Shown here: positions 55,761 through 64,000 of the stretch, piece after piece
How the letters are laid out: each line of letters begins with the position of its first letter
How positions within the stretch are numbered: the stretch's first letter is position 1
Assembly: GCA_964549505.1 (NCBI GenBank)
Contig: CAZJVD010000005.1
Location: 124,001 to 188,000, forward strand
DNA: 64,000 nucleotides
Origin: CAZJVD01 sp964549505
GTDB lineage: Bacteria; Bdellovibrionota; UBA1018; CAZJVD01
Direction of reading: 5' to 3'
Program-made: the position numbers and the translations under genes
Notes under the pieces: generated by a model
Databases searched by the model: none
Told to the model about the DNA's origin: nothing
Seen by the model: only the letters and a program-made list of their open reading frames with translations

Positions 55761-56531
55761 GTGCGTCCACCTTTGTTCCTAACCTTGCTGCTACTCGCCT
55801 CTTCCTCGGCTTTCGGTCACTGGGAAATCTACGACTGTAACGGCGCTCTTGCATATTCGACCGAAGTCCGGAACTGGAGAGACACAGCTATCCTGGCGAT
55901 CCGAGCGGGCTTGGACCGAAGTAATCTCAACCCCCATGCCGTGATCGATATGAGCCCATTTATCCCTGCCTACGTGAAAGAACTGGTCGAGCCCCTTCCC
56001 CACGGAATGGTGGGCCTATTTGACCACCCGGCTATGGACACCATTTTTGGAAACCCTAACTATCTTACGGACGAACAGCGAAGCTTAGTGCCCGAGCGTC
56101 TTTGGATTTGGACTCGTAAGATCGCGGGCTTTATTTCCGATTTGGTAATGGAAGCTTTGCGACCGATGACGACACTGTCGCTCTTTGTAAAACAGTCGAG
56201 TAGTGTTTCAAAAGTAGCGATCGGTGGAACCGCACAGACCTTTGTAGACCATCTGAAACATACCGACGGAAACTCTCTCGTTACCGTGATCCTAAACGCC
56301 CTAGGTGATCTTGGCACTCACTACTATCTTCGAGGTTCTCAGCAGCTACTTCGAAGTGGCGATTCGAGCTATGAAGAACGAGTCGCTCCGCCGTTTTCTC
56401 TTCTCATTCTTCCCGGAGAAGAGTTTTCGAACAGTCGCTTAGGGCCGGCGATGTTTCACAATACTGGCAATGTCGATGGCCTCAGTTACCGGATCGTCCA
56501 ATTCATTGACTTTCGCTTCGTGAATCACTAA
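55761..56531 (+). CDS. Secreted protein, unknown
   Basis: 256 residues from GTG 55761 with signal peptide MRPPLFLTLLLLASSSAFG. The mature part begins HWEIYDCNGALAYSTEVRNW. A helical central part (LWIWTRKIAGFISDLVMEAL) and a beta-rich end with LLILPGEEFSNSRLGPAMFH follow. No family is recognised. The next gene follows by 13 bp in the same direction and also encodes a secreted protein, so a joint role is likely. Confidence 0.6.
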   Translation: MRPPLFLTLLLLASSSAFGHWEIYDCNGALAYSTEVRNWRDTAILAIRAGLDRSNLNPHAVIDMSPFIPAYVKELVEPLPHGMVGLFDHPAMDTIFGNPNYLTDEQRSLVPERLWIWTRKIAGFISDLVMEALRPMTTLSLFVKQSSSVSKVAIGGTAQTFVDHLKHTDGNSLVTVILNALGDLGTHYYLRGSQQLLRSGDSSYEERVAPPFSLLILPGEEFSNSRLGPAMFHNTGNVDGLSYRIVQFIDFRFVNH

Positions 56532-56544
56532 CTCTCCGACTCGT

Positions 56545-57819
56545 ATGAAGCGATTCAATGCTCTACTCAGCTGTTTCTATTTAATGACTTTTCTGGCTGT
56601 CTTATGTCCCGTTGTCTCGTCGGCGCAGCAGGCAGTCACTCCGGAAGCTGCCGAGACACTCCGCGCCGAGTTTAAAAAAACATGGACGGAAGCTGTTAAG
56701 AAAAACGAAATCACACTCGTTATTACATCCGAAGAGCGAGCTGCTTTCACCGAGAGATCCATCAAAAAGGCCACAGAACTTTGCGGCGTTGGCAACGAGC
56801 CCTGCATTAAGGAAGTCGTCGAATACTTAGCGTCGGGTATGAGTTCGCTTTCTCAAGGCGCACTCAGTTTCAATTTTTCAGGCACTCAACAGTATCTCGA
56901 CCACGTCCTTGACGGAATATCGGCCATCCTACGACCGGTCGAGAAACAAGAGATTCTATCCTTTGACGGGATTCGAGATTACTACAACGACAAGTACTCG
57001 TTTGATGTGACGTCGGTTCCTCTTTTCTGGGTCCGGAATGAGGCATCGGTGATGAGCCATCACTATGGCGAACGAAGTTCATTTGTTGCTCCCCTCCCAG
57101 GCTTTGAGATGCAGATTGAAGTGTTCGTGCAGCTCAGCGGCAGCGATGGCAAAGCGATCACCGTCACCGTCCCGGTCACTGCTAAAGCGACCGGCGTGGA
57201 TGTGGCGATGAGGTCGGCCTTAAAACGAGCGCTGGGTTTTGATTCGTTCATCGTTCTGAGCGAGAGCCTCGCTCAGGTGGCTCCGTATCTTTTAGAGTCT
57301 CAGATTGTTCACGAACTGAAGCATGCTTACGTCTACCATCGACAAAAGGATTGGTGGGACGAAAAGCACCGCGAAGATCACCAAAGAAAGATCCGTTCAC
57401 CTGAACGCTACGAACTGAGCAAGGAAGACCTCGCCGGATTGCGGTTACCGCCGGGACTCCGATCAGGCCTGGAGGAACGTTTTAAAAATGAGGTTATCAT
57501 TCCGTCCTTGATGGCAAGCAATGGTTCCGAACTCGGTAAGTTAAGCGAAGAACAGAGACAGAAAGTTTACACCGAGAATACCCGGCGCAATCTGATCCAT
57601 GTGTACAAAAGCTACTTGGCTTATGTGGAATCTGAAATCGAGCGGACGGCTCTCAAGGAGTCGGTTCTCTACTTAAGAGAACGGCGCGGTTTGTCCGACA
57701 ATGCCATTCGGTGGGAGATCTGGGGTCAGGGTTGCGACACGCTTGGCCTACAGGGAGCCATGCCCTACAGCTGCTGGAGTATGTTTCCTGAATTGTTTAA
57801 GATCTTGTCAGACTCTTAA
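56545..57819 (+). CDS. Secreted protein with HExxH motif, possible metallopeptidase
   Basis: 424 residues with signal peptide MKRFNALLSCFYLMTFLAVLCPVVSSAQ. A zinc-type motif lies in ESQIVHELKHAYVYHRQKDW near residue 254 (HELKH). A third ligand is not certain; YVESEIERTALKES about 95 residues further is a candidate (ExxxT/E). The N-terminal half is helical. Cys-rich end (GCDTLGL...YSCWSMF). It lies in an apparent two-gene operon with the secreted protein upstream. Confidence 0.6.
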   Translation: MKRFNALLSCFYLMTFLAVLCPVVSSAQQAVTPEAAETLRAEFKKTWTEAVKKNEITLVITSEERAAFTERSIKKATELCGVGNEPCIKEVVEYLASGMSSLSQGALSFNFSGTQQYLDHVLDGISAILRPVEKQEILSFDGIRDYYNDKYSFDVTSVPLFWVRNEASVMSHHYGERSSFVAPLPGFEMQIEVFVQLSGSDGKAITVTVPVTAKATGVDVAMRSALKRALGFDSFIVLSESLAQVAPYLLESQIVHELKHAYVYHRQKDWWDEKHREDHQRKIRSPERYELSKEDLAGLRLPPGLRSGLEERFKNEVIIPSLMASNGSELGKLSEEQRQKVYTENTRRNLIHVYKSYLAYVESEIERTALKESVLYLRERRGLSDNAIRWEIWGQGCDTLGLQGAMPYSCWSMFPELFKILSDS

Positions 57820-57821
57820 CG

Positions 57822-58766
57822 CTATCCACGACTGGCGGGATGGATCACCCACACCGGAAACGGCGACTCTCGTACGACTCTTCGAGCAACACTGCCAAGC
57901 CATGCCGTATGAAAAGCACCACTGTGCGACGCCATCGCAATCAGGCCGGGATTCTTCTTTGCGTACTTGAGGATGGCCTCGGCAACAGAACCGCCCTTGC
58001 TCTTGTCGAACACGACACGCGTTTTGACTCCAGCAGCTTCCGCCTCTCCGCTCCACGTCGCAGCTGCCTTCTCGTGCGCCACCTTTTCCACATCGAGTGT
58101 TCCTTGCGAAAGTAACAGCGTCATCCAGCTCAGCTCGCTCGCCTGCGCCGGAACAAGCATCGGTCGATTAAAAATCGTGACCTGTGCACCAAGCGCCCGT
58201 GCAAGTCCAAGGCATCTGCGAAACGAATCATGCGACTCAGAAGAAAAGTCTGTCGGAAACAAAACATGCTTAAAACGTGCAACCCGATTCCAATGCGGGT
58301 TAACGATGAGGAAGGGGACGTCCGAACGCAATACGAGCGTCTCGGCAAAGCTTCCCAATAACCATCGCTTCGGACCCGTTCGCGCGTAACTTCCGGTCAC
58401 GATCAAATCGACGTTCGACTGTCGCGCATACTCGATAAGCTTTTCGACGGCGGCACGCTGAGAAAGATAAGGTTCGAAGATAATCTTTACCGGCTTAACA
58501 TTAGCAATCTTAGCTTTTCCAAGGATGACTTTCAGTCTCGTCTCAGCATGCTTCTGAATCGACGAGACATCCGCTACGACATCTTTCGGGACACCGAAAA
58601 AGTTATGAACAACAAAAACGGGTTCGATCGTCGCCCAGCCAGTGCGGGTCAGCTCCTGCATCGCCAACGCTACTGCACGCTGAAGCTTGATCTCACTCGC
58701 AAATGGATCAAACGCCCAAAGGATGTTCTTCTTTTCCGCTTTCTGCTCTGTCATGACCTGTTTCAT
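57822..58766 (-). CDS. Tandem universal stress protein (UspA family)
   Basis: 314 residues from ATG 58766; ATG 58754 is an alternative. Two Usp domains in tandem: ~10-150 (NILWAFDPFASEIKLQRAVA, then VDLIVTGSYARTGPKRWLLG, SFAETLVLRSDVPFLIV) and ~160-310 (VLFPTDFSSESHDSFRRCLG, LIAMASHSGAFHTAWLGSVA, RRVVRESPFPVWVIHP). The second domain keeps the G-x2-G-x9-G(S) type nucleotide-binding pattern only loosely. Cytoplasmic; probably stress related. Confidence 0.88.
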   Translation of the reverse strand: MKQVMTEQKAEKKNILWAFDPFASEIKLQRAVALAMQELTRTGWATIEPVFVVHNFFGVPKDVVADVSSIQKHAETRLKVILGKAKIANVKPVKIIFEPYLSQRAAVEKLIEYARQSNVDLIVTGSYARTGPKRWLLGSFAETLVLRSDVPFLIVNPHWNRVARFKHVLFPTDFSSESHDSFRRCLGLARALGAQVTIFNRPMLVPAQASELSWMTLLLSQGTLDVEKVAHEKAAATWSGEAEAAGVKTRVVFDKSKGGSVAEAILKYAKKNPGLIAMASHSGAFHTAWLGSVARRVVRESPFPVWVIHPASRG

Positions 58767-58864
58767 ATTCTTTTTCGGTCGATAAAGCAAAGAAGCGCGC
58801 GGCTTGCTCGAGCGCTTTTACAAAATATACCGGAATAGCCGGAGTGAGATAACGTCGCTTAGAC

Positions 58865-59011
58865 TTAGCGACTAGCGCGACGCTTTTTATTCACGCAGGC
58901 CCGACACTTGAGGCCGAGACCGTAGCGATTGCTCGGTGCAAGTGGGAAGTTCTTTTTCGAAAACGGTTTACGAGTTTTGCACTTCTTGCAGGCTATCGAT
59001 TTTGGTTTCAT
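58865..59011 (-). CDS. 48-aa zinc-ribbon-like protein
   Basis: Short frame from ATG 59011 to TAA 58865. The sequence has two CxxC pairs, IACKKCKTRKPFSKKNF and GLGLKCRACVNKKRR, 24 residues apart. The pattern resembles the small zinc finger of HNH-type and recombination-endonuclease-VII-type proteins (CxxC-x2-3-K-x3-F...CxxC). The protein is strongly basic, so it may bind nucleic acid. AGGA about 12 bases upstream is a weak ribosome site. The coding call rests on the spaced cysteines. Confidence 0.6.
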   Translation of the reverse strand: MKPKSIACKKCKTRKPFSKKNFPLAPSNRYGLGLKCRACVNKKRRASR

Positions 59012-59046
59012 GAAAATATTTTATCCTGAAGTTCGAACATCAACAA

Positions 59047-59823
59047 CTAAAACAAAGTCTGGGAAACGAATACGAACCAGCTTGCAACCAGCGATAGGAC
59101 CAGCAGCGTCGTACACTTAAGTACCAGCCCCCTCAACGCGGAACTTCCGATCGTGTAAATCAAAAACACCTTTGAAAGATAGGAAGCCGCAATGGAGATC
59201 GTAAGCAGGCCTCCTAGTAGATGCATGTCAACGAGGCCCGCATTATACAATTGGACGTTGGCAATGATGGATCCGTGAATCTCAAAGAGTGACACGAGAA
59301 ACGTGAAAGCGAGAATCCCAGTTTGGCCAAACACGACCTGTAGCACTCTCGAAAGCGCCAGAATTCCAATCATAAAGGCCGACAGTTTGAATAGAGGTAA
59401 GAACTCGACTCGATTACCCACGACCGCCAATGGAGTGTGAACGGCCTTTCTGTAAAGGAACATCATCAACACGACGGTCACGATACCGGGACCCGCGACG
59501 ATCATCAGCAGCGACGAGTAAGAGTCCTTAGTCCCGAGCAGCAGAATGGCTGCTCCCTCAAAGAGCATGGCCAATGTTGCGGCTAAAAAGGTCAGCACTT
59601 CGGTGAAAACGTCCTCGCGACGAGAGCTCTGACTCCGTTTCGCTAACGAAGCTGTTGTCGCAGTGCTCGAGATCAATCCACCGAAAAATCCGGTCAAAAC
59701 CGCGCCTCTTCTAGAACCTAGAAACCGACTCAATATGGAACTCATGACCTGAAGAAAGGCCAAGGCAAAGATCATCCAAGCCGCCCTCTTGGGATCGAAG
59801 ATGCTCCACGGATCAACAGCCAA
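59047..59823 (-). CDS. DUF4010 membrane protein without the MgtC half
   Basis: 258 residues with about seven membrane helices. The signature LTGFFGGLISSTATTASLAKRS near residue 50 is the DUF4010 motif; in many bacteria this domain is the C-terminal half of a protein that starts with an MgtC-like domain, which is absent here. It overlaps the adenine-deaminase-like gene upstream by 11 bases, so the two are coupled. Transport of an ion or small solute is possible but unproven. Confidence 0.78.
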   Translation of the reverse strand: MAVDPWSIFDPKRAAWMIFALAFLQVMSSILSRFLGSRRGAVLTGFFGGLISSTATTASLAKRSQSSRREDVFTEVLTFLAATLAMLFEGAAILLLGTKDSYSSLLMIVAGPGIVTVVLMMFLYRKAVHTPLAVVGNRVEFLPLFKLSAFMIGILALSRVLQVVFGQTGILAFTFLVSLFEIHGSIIANVQLYNAGLVDMHLLGGLLTISIAASYLSKVFLIYTIGSSALRGLVLKCTTLLVLSLVASWFVFVSQTLF

Positions 59824-60826
59824 GAATATCTACCTGCTTAATCCACTTTTCTTTTTCAAGATCCGACAAGAATGAAGCCGTGAACGAATTTCTCGCTAAC
59901 TGAACAATCTCCTGAGACGAAAGACCAAGGGCTTCTGCGACCTGACGATAGTTTTCGTTCACATAGCCACCAAAATACGCGGGATCATCCGAGTTGACCG
60001 TCACTAGAACCTGTCGATCGAGAAGCTTTTTCAAAACATGGTCTTTCATGGTCTTGAAAACGCAGAGCTTGATGTTGGAAAGTGGGCATACGGTCAGCGG
60101 AGTCTGATCGGTAACCAAACGTTTCATCAAATGCTCGTCTTCTAGCGCACGAACACCGTGATCGATGCGTTTTACCTTGAGTAAGTTCAAGGCCTCCCAG
60201 ATGTACTTGGGTGGTCCTTCTTCGCCGGCGTGTGCCACGGTCTTAAAACCAAGGCGCAACCCTTCTGCAAAAACATTCTGAAACTTCGATGGCGGGTGCC
60301 CGACCTCAGAGGAATCCAGTCCAAGTGCCGTGATCTTGTCTTTGAAAGGCAATGCTTCTTGAAGCGTACTCATGGCCGAGGACTCAGGCAGGTGCCGCAA
60401 GAAACAGAGAATGATTCGCGAAGTAAGTCCCCACTGTTTTTCAGCGTCTTCGAGAGCTGATTGAATCCCCTTGAAAACGACCGCAAAAGGAACTCCCCTA
60501 TCCGTATGCGTCTGAGGATCGAAGAAGATCTCCGTATGAACGACATTCTCTTCCTTACATTTCAGCGCATAGGCCCAGGTCAGATCGTAGAAGTCTTGCT
60601 CATGAAGCAAAACGTTCGCGCCCTCATAGTAAATATCCAGGAACGATTGCAGATTATGAAAGTCGTAAGCTTTCTTCAGCTCCTCTACGGATTTGAACCT
60701 GAGCGAGACGCCGTTGCGGGCAGCAATCTTCATGAGCAACTCAGGCTCGAGCGTCCCTTCGATGTGCAGGTGCAGTTCGGCTTTTGGTAGACGGCGGATC
60801 AGATCCAATGAGTTCATACGTTCCAT
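59813..60826 (-). CDS. Adenine/adenosine deaminase-like enzyme
   Basis: 337 residues from ATG 60826; the ATG three codons on is an alternative. Signature: LPKAELHLHIEGTLEPELLM (metal HxH), FLDIYYEGANVLLHEQDFYD, GLDSSEVGHPPSKFQNVF, VAHAGEEGPPKYIW (metal His and catalytic Glu), RIDHGVRALED, and NSDDPAYFGGYVNENY (metal Asp). HIEGTLEPE and SDDPAYFGGY are closest to the adenosine-deaminase-related adenine deaminases, so adenine to hypoxanthine is the best guess. Purine salvage, cytoplasm. Confidence 0.85.
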   Translation of the reverse strand: MERMNSLDLIRRLPKAELHLHIEGTLEPELLMKIAARNGVSLRFKSVEELKKAYDFHNLQSFLDIYYEGANVLLHEQDFYDLTWAYALKCKEENVVHTEIFFDPQTHTDRGVPFAVVFKGIQSALEDAEKQWGLTSRIILCFLRHLPESSAMSTLQEALPFKDKITALGLDSSEVGHPPSKFQNVFAEGLRLGFKTVAHAGEEGPPKYIWEALNLLKVKRIDHGVRALEDEHLMKRLVTDQTPLTVCPLSNIKLCVFKTMKDHVLKKLLDRQVLVTVNSDDPAYFGGYVNENYRQVAEALGLSSQEIVQLARNSFTASFLSDLEKEKWIKQVDILGC

Positions 60827-60985
60827 GTAAGCGTAAACGCCCCTGAGTTCACAGTGGATTTTTAAACGGTTCTTTGATAATGTCCGACAAAGCAAATCGC
60901 TTTCTCGCCGGTCAGACGTTCCGAGTTTTTGAACTCACTTCTTCAGCGGCTCGAAGCTGTTCTTAGCCGCTTTTTAGGAGGACCT

Positions 60986-62653
60986 TTGGAACCTGTAAAT
61001 CATACGCACCCGCACGCTAAATCACCTGTAATTTCAACTGACTTGGATGAGAAGTCGCCCTTACGATTTGATGCTTTAGGCATCTCGCCCCACACCCTTA
61101 AGGCAATCAGTGCGCTCGGCTATGAAACACCGACGCCGATTCAAGCACAGGCCATCCCGGAAGGGCTCGCCCATAAAGACATCATTGCCACGGCCCAGAC
61201 GGGTACTGGCAAAACGGCAGCATTTTCGATCCCAATGATCGCCTATCTTGAAAAGCATCCTGGGAACATCGCTCTCGTTCTGGTTCCAACACGTGAACTG
61301 GCGCTCCAGATCGAAACCTTTTGGCGACAGCTCACCAAAGGAGCGACCGGTTTGAAAGCCGTTTCAATCCTCGGTGGAGCCGCGTTTCGACCACAAGTTC
61401 GTGACCTCGCTCACCACCCACGCTTGATCATTGCGACCCCCGGTCGTCTCATGGATCACCTCGAGCAACGATCAGCACATCTTTCAAAAGTCGGTTTTTT
61501 GGTTCTCGATGAAGCGGACCGCATGCTCGACATGGGTTTCATGCCGCAGGTTTCGAATATTCTCAGCCATATGCACGGTCACCGTCAGACGCTTTTGTTT
61601 TCTGCGACGTGGGATAAGAGTCTTGATCAGCTCTCAAAACGCTTCATGAAACACCCGGTTCGCATCTCGGCCGGCACAGTGTCGAAAGCCGCTTCTACGG
61701 TTGAGCAGACAGCGATACAGGTCTCGAGCCAAAAGAAAAACGATCTGACGCTCGATGAAATCAATCGTCGCAAGGGTTCAATTTTGATCTTCACGCGCAC
61801 CAAACATCGTACGGATCGACTCGCACGCTACCTTGACGAGTACGGCTTAGAAGTGGGTCGTCTTCATGGTGGCCGATCGCTCGCGCAACGAAAAGCGGCT
61901 CTTGGATCTTTCCGGACGGGCGAAACACGAATCTTGGTTGCCACCGATATCGCAGCTCGCGGTATCGATGTTGCCGGCATCGAACACGTGATCAATTATG
62001 ATCTCCCGCAAGCACCTTCAGACTATGTTCACCGGATTGGTCGAACGGGTCGCGCGGGACAGGTCGGTTCCGCTCTGTCGTTTGTTGCCCCCGAAGATCG
62101 CTCGAAGTGGAAAGAGATCACGATGCTTCTGCAGAAAACGGGATCCGCTGAAGTTCAGTTTCTAAAGCATGACGATCTCGAACCGACACCACGGCCACAG
62201 AAACCTCCGCCACGCCCGGCAAGAGAACCTCGTCGTGACGAAAGACCGCAACCTCATCACGGTGATCGACCACGATTTGACCGCGAGCCACGCCAGTTCG
62301 CACGTCGACCCGAAGGACGACCCGAGCCAGGTCGGCGTTTTGATCGCGGCTCGCGACCGTCGTACGGCCGTCCCTATCATTCTGAATCACAGGACCGAGG
62401 TTTTTCTGTTCGTCCTCACTCGGAACAAAAACGACGCGTTGAAATTCCACGCGTGGTTTCCGAGTTCAAGCCCAAGGCTCCTGCCCACGGTTTCGATGCT
62501 CCCAAGCGAACACAAGGTCCGGCGCGTGACGCACACGCAGGATATCGCTCAGATCGTCGCGGTCCATGGAGCAAGAGCGGGGACAAGAGTGGAACCAGAA
62601 GTGGCGGCGGTCCCGGCGGCAAACGCCGTGTTCATTTCGAAGGAAGACGGTAG
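60986..62653 (+). CDS. rhlE: DEAD-box RNA helicase, RhlE-like
   Basis: 555 residues from TTG 60986, chosen because AGGAGGA lies just before it; the TTG at 60929 is the longer option. Motifs: Q-motif ALGYETPTPIQAQAI, I TAQTGTGKTAAFS, Ia PTRELALQ, II VLDEADRMLDMGF, III SATWDKSLDQL, V TDIAARGIDVAGI and VI HRIGRTGRAGQ. The C-terminal 170 residues are a disordered Arg/Pro/Asp/Gly-rich tail with repeated RR-x-R and RFDR-type segments, fitting RNA binding. Role in ribosome assembly or mRNA turnover. Confidence 0.92.
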   Translation: MEPVNHTHPHAKSPVISTDLDEKSPLRFDALGISPHTLKAISALGYETPTPIQAQAIPEGLAHKDIIATAQTGTGKTAAFSIPMIAYLEKHPGNIALVLVPTRELALQIETFWRQLTKGATGLKAVSILGGAAFRPQVRDLAHHPRLIIATPGRLMDHLEQRSAHLSKVGFLVLDEADRMLDMGFMPQVSNILSHMHGHRQTLLFSATWDKSLDQLSKRFMKHPVRISAGTVSKAASTVEQTAIQVSSQKKNDLTLDEINRRKGSILIFTRTKHRTDRLARYLDEYGLEVGRLHGGRSLAQRKAALGSFRTGETRILVATDIAARGIDVAGIEHVINYDLPQAPSDYVHRIGRTGRAGQVGSALSFVAPEDRSKWKEITMLLQKTGSAEVQFLKHDDLEPTPRPQKPPPRPAREPRRDERPQPHHGDRPRFDREPRQFARRPEGRPEPGRRFDRGSRPSYGRPYHSESQDRGFSVRPHSEQKRRVEIPRVVSEFKPKAPAHGFDAPKRTQGPARDAHAGYRSDRRGPWSKSGDKSGTRSGGGPGGKRRVHFEGRR

Positions 62654-62680
62654 CGCAACAGCTTTCGAGAGAACGTGCGC

Positions 62681-63568
62681 TTACTCGATATGAAGATCCA
62701 GCGCTTCGAGCTCGTTTGAACAGGTCCCTAAGAATTCGTGATTGGTAGCACGTTCCGTTGGCGCTTCCTGAATCATGGCGCGGATTCCGGGTACATTGAC
62801 ACGAATCATCTCGTCGATATCATCACCGTCCGGCGAATGCGAGTGGCCGACTTCAAATAGCAGCGACCAGATACCATGTTTCCAGAACGCGTAGTCCTCA
62901 AGGGTTCCGTTTGCGGGGTAGATGACTTGAGTAGAGTTGCCAACCTTGTACTGGCTCCATGTTGCTGCAACCGTTGCAAGGTTATGAAATGTGAGATCGT
63001 ACTCGGTTGAGGTCTGTTCGGTCGTGATCCCCCAAGGATAGACGACAGCCGGCCAATACGTGTGAAGCGTCGCAAGGCTCACGACATCCATTCGCTCAAT
63101 CAGCTCCGCAAGCAAATGGGTGGACCGGAGATTGTAAGGTCCCGCGGTACCACAGGGGCCCGGATAGTCACGATTCGGATCGTGAAGGTTACCCTCGGCC
63201 CACTCTTCACGTTGGCGCTGGTCGTAACCCGACGTATTCAGAACCGGAACGATGATCACGCGGTAACCTTCGATGGGATCTTCGGCAAGGGAGCGCGCGA
63301 GGCCCAGAGCAACTTCGACCGACCCGTACTCGTTGCCATGATGTGCGGCAACCACGAGACTGGTCAGCGGTCCGGATCCTATGATCACACCTTGAATCAT
63401 TTCTTCTGAGTCGGAAAGACCTAGGTTGAAGACCCGTGTTGTTGCTGGATGTGCGAGCGCAAGATCATGAATCAGATCCTGAACATCGGAGTACGTTTGC
63501 GCCGCCATCGCGTTCCACGCCGCAAACCATCCGAACCATACCGAAAGCGCCAGTCCATGTGCTCTCAT
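62681..63568 (-). CDS. Secreted M14-type zinc carboxypeptidase
   Basis: 295 residues with signal peptide MRAHGLALSVWFGWFAAWNAMA. Zinc ligands and active-site residues are visible: AAHHGNEYGSVEVALGL (HxxE), PNRDYPG (NR motif), SLATLHTYWPAVVYPWG (third zinc His) and LLFEVGHSHSPDG (catalytic Glu). It removes C-terminal residues or cleaves murein-type peptides in the periplasm. Compact for the family. Confidence 0.88.
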   Translation of the reverse strand: MRAHGLALSVWFGWFAAWNAMAAQTYSDVQDLIHDLALAHPATTRVFNLGLSDSEEMIQGVIIGSGPLTSLVVAAHHGNEYGSVEVALGLARSLAEDPIEGYRVIIVPVLNTSGYDQRQREEWAEGNLHDPNRDYPGPCGTAGPYNLRSTHLLAELIERMDVVSLATLHTYWPAVVYPWGITTEQTSTEYDLTFHNLATVAATWSQYKVGNSTQVIYPANGTLEDYAFWKHGIWSLLFEVGHSHSPDGDDIDEMIRVNVPGIRAMIQEAPTERATNHEFLGTCSNELEALDLHIE

Positions 63569-63629
63569 AAACGCTCCTTGTTACGTCAGTGTAACAAGTT
63601 CAAAATCCAGAAACATCTTATGACGAATC

Positions 63630-64000
63630 TTAGGACTCGTACGCGGCTTTGAGTTTCGCTATATCGAGCTTCTTCATAGTGACCATCGCTTTCATCACGC
63701 GATCGGATCGCTTCGGATCTTTGTCCTGCATCATTTCACCAAGAATAATAGGCGTGACCTGCCACGAAACCCCGTACTTGTCCTTGACCCAACCACATGG
63801 CTCGCTCATTCCATCCTTTGAGAGTTTTTCATGAAAATGATCGACCTCGTCTTGAGTCTTACAGTAGATGACCAGCGAAAATGCATGTGAAAAGGTATGG
63901 CCATGCTTTCCAGCACCTTCCATCAGAACGAAACGGTTTCCATCCAACGAAAACTCGCAGTGCATGAGCGTTTTGCTCGTTTCATCGCGCGAAGAAAACT
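63630..64000 (-). CDS. PhnB/VOC-type protein, 5'-partial
   Basis: The frame stays open to the window edge (upstream of ATG 63965 it reads RDETSKTLMHCEF), so the gene begins beyond 64000. The visible part has HCEFSLDGNRFVLMEG, GWVKDKYGVSWQVTPIILGE and a helical end, typical of the PhnB-like glyoxalase/3-demethylubiquinone-methyltransferase-related family. The function of these small proteins is mostly unknown. Confidence 0.82.
   Translation of the reverse strand, partial: FSSRDETSKTLMHCEFSLDGNRFVLMEGAGKHGHTFSHAFSLVIYCKTQDEVDHFHEKLSKDGMSEPCGWVKDKYGVSWQVTPIILGEMMQDKDPKRSDRVMKAMVTMKKLDIAKLKAAYES

Overview
The window looks like a chromosomal segment of a Gram-negative bacterium. It has lipoproteins with lipoboxes, an ExbB-ExbD-TonB system with a TonB-dependent receptor, outer-membrane barrel proteins and SecA. 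A TIGR02147/DUF4423-type regulator, a coenzyme-B12-type (class II) ribonucleotide reductase with a C-terminal zinc motif, and the PrkA-YeaH-SpoVR operon point towards the Bdellovibrionota/Oligoflexia or another former deltaproteobacterial lineage. This placement is an inference from gene content, not a proven taxonomy.

Region by region: 1-6045 is an operon of a partial Kelch-repeat protein and two large related lipoproteins. 6455-18783 holds a secreted protein, an RluA-type pseudouridine synthase, the minus-strand TonB operon (exbB-exbD-tonB-receptor-lipoprotein), nrdJ with a coupled secreted protein, and a histidine-rich outer-membrane protein. 18780-23616 is a discrete module bounded by a 20-bp direct repeat. 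It contains a TIGR02147 regulator behind a palindromic operator candidate and two secreted paralogues that share a 171-bp identical tract. 23615-28316 is the coupled prkA-yeaH-spoVR operon. 28527-35297 is a plus-strand housekeeping run: pmbA, PP2C phosphatase, M23 peptidase, secA and a gene overlapping the secA end.

A tmRNA gene (35792-36147) is followed at once by a tyrosine recombinase and an AT-richer accessory region that runs to at least about 47.1 kb. This island is built of units separated by recurring composite elements: GGCTACTTTT repeats, an AACTTGTTGAA block, a copy of the tmRNA 3' end (CGTCTCCACCA or part of it) and an inverted repeat. The units carry two BrnTA-like modules (one toxin lacking its start codon), a HigBA-like module with a nonsense codon in the toxin, a DUF4160-type pair with a possibly leaderless promoter, an intact and a broken polysaccharide deacetylase, an esterase, a cupin and a secreted metallopeptidase. 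A 304-bp piece of the metallopeptidase unit is duplicated. I regard this serial, tmRNA-anchored array as the most interesting system in the window.

47.5-57.8 kb is a mixed accessory or lineage-specific region: response regulator and histidine kinase, a secreted trypsin-like protease, an enoyl-reductase-like protein, hydrolases, a DUF1428 protein, a pyrimidine-dimer glycosylase-like protein, a methyltransferase with a signal peptide, and two neighbouring secreted proteins of which one has an HExxH motif. 57.8-64 kb returns to a conserved background: a tandem universal stress protein, a 48-aa zinc-ribbon protein, a DUF4010 membrane protein coupled to an adenine-deaminase-like enzyme, an RhlE-like RNA helicase, an M14 carboxypeptidase, and a PhnB/VOC protein cut by the window end. 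No rRNA, tRNA, CRISPR array or recognisable insertion-sequence transposase was seen.
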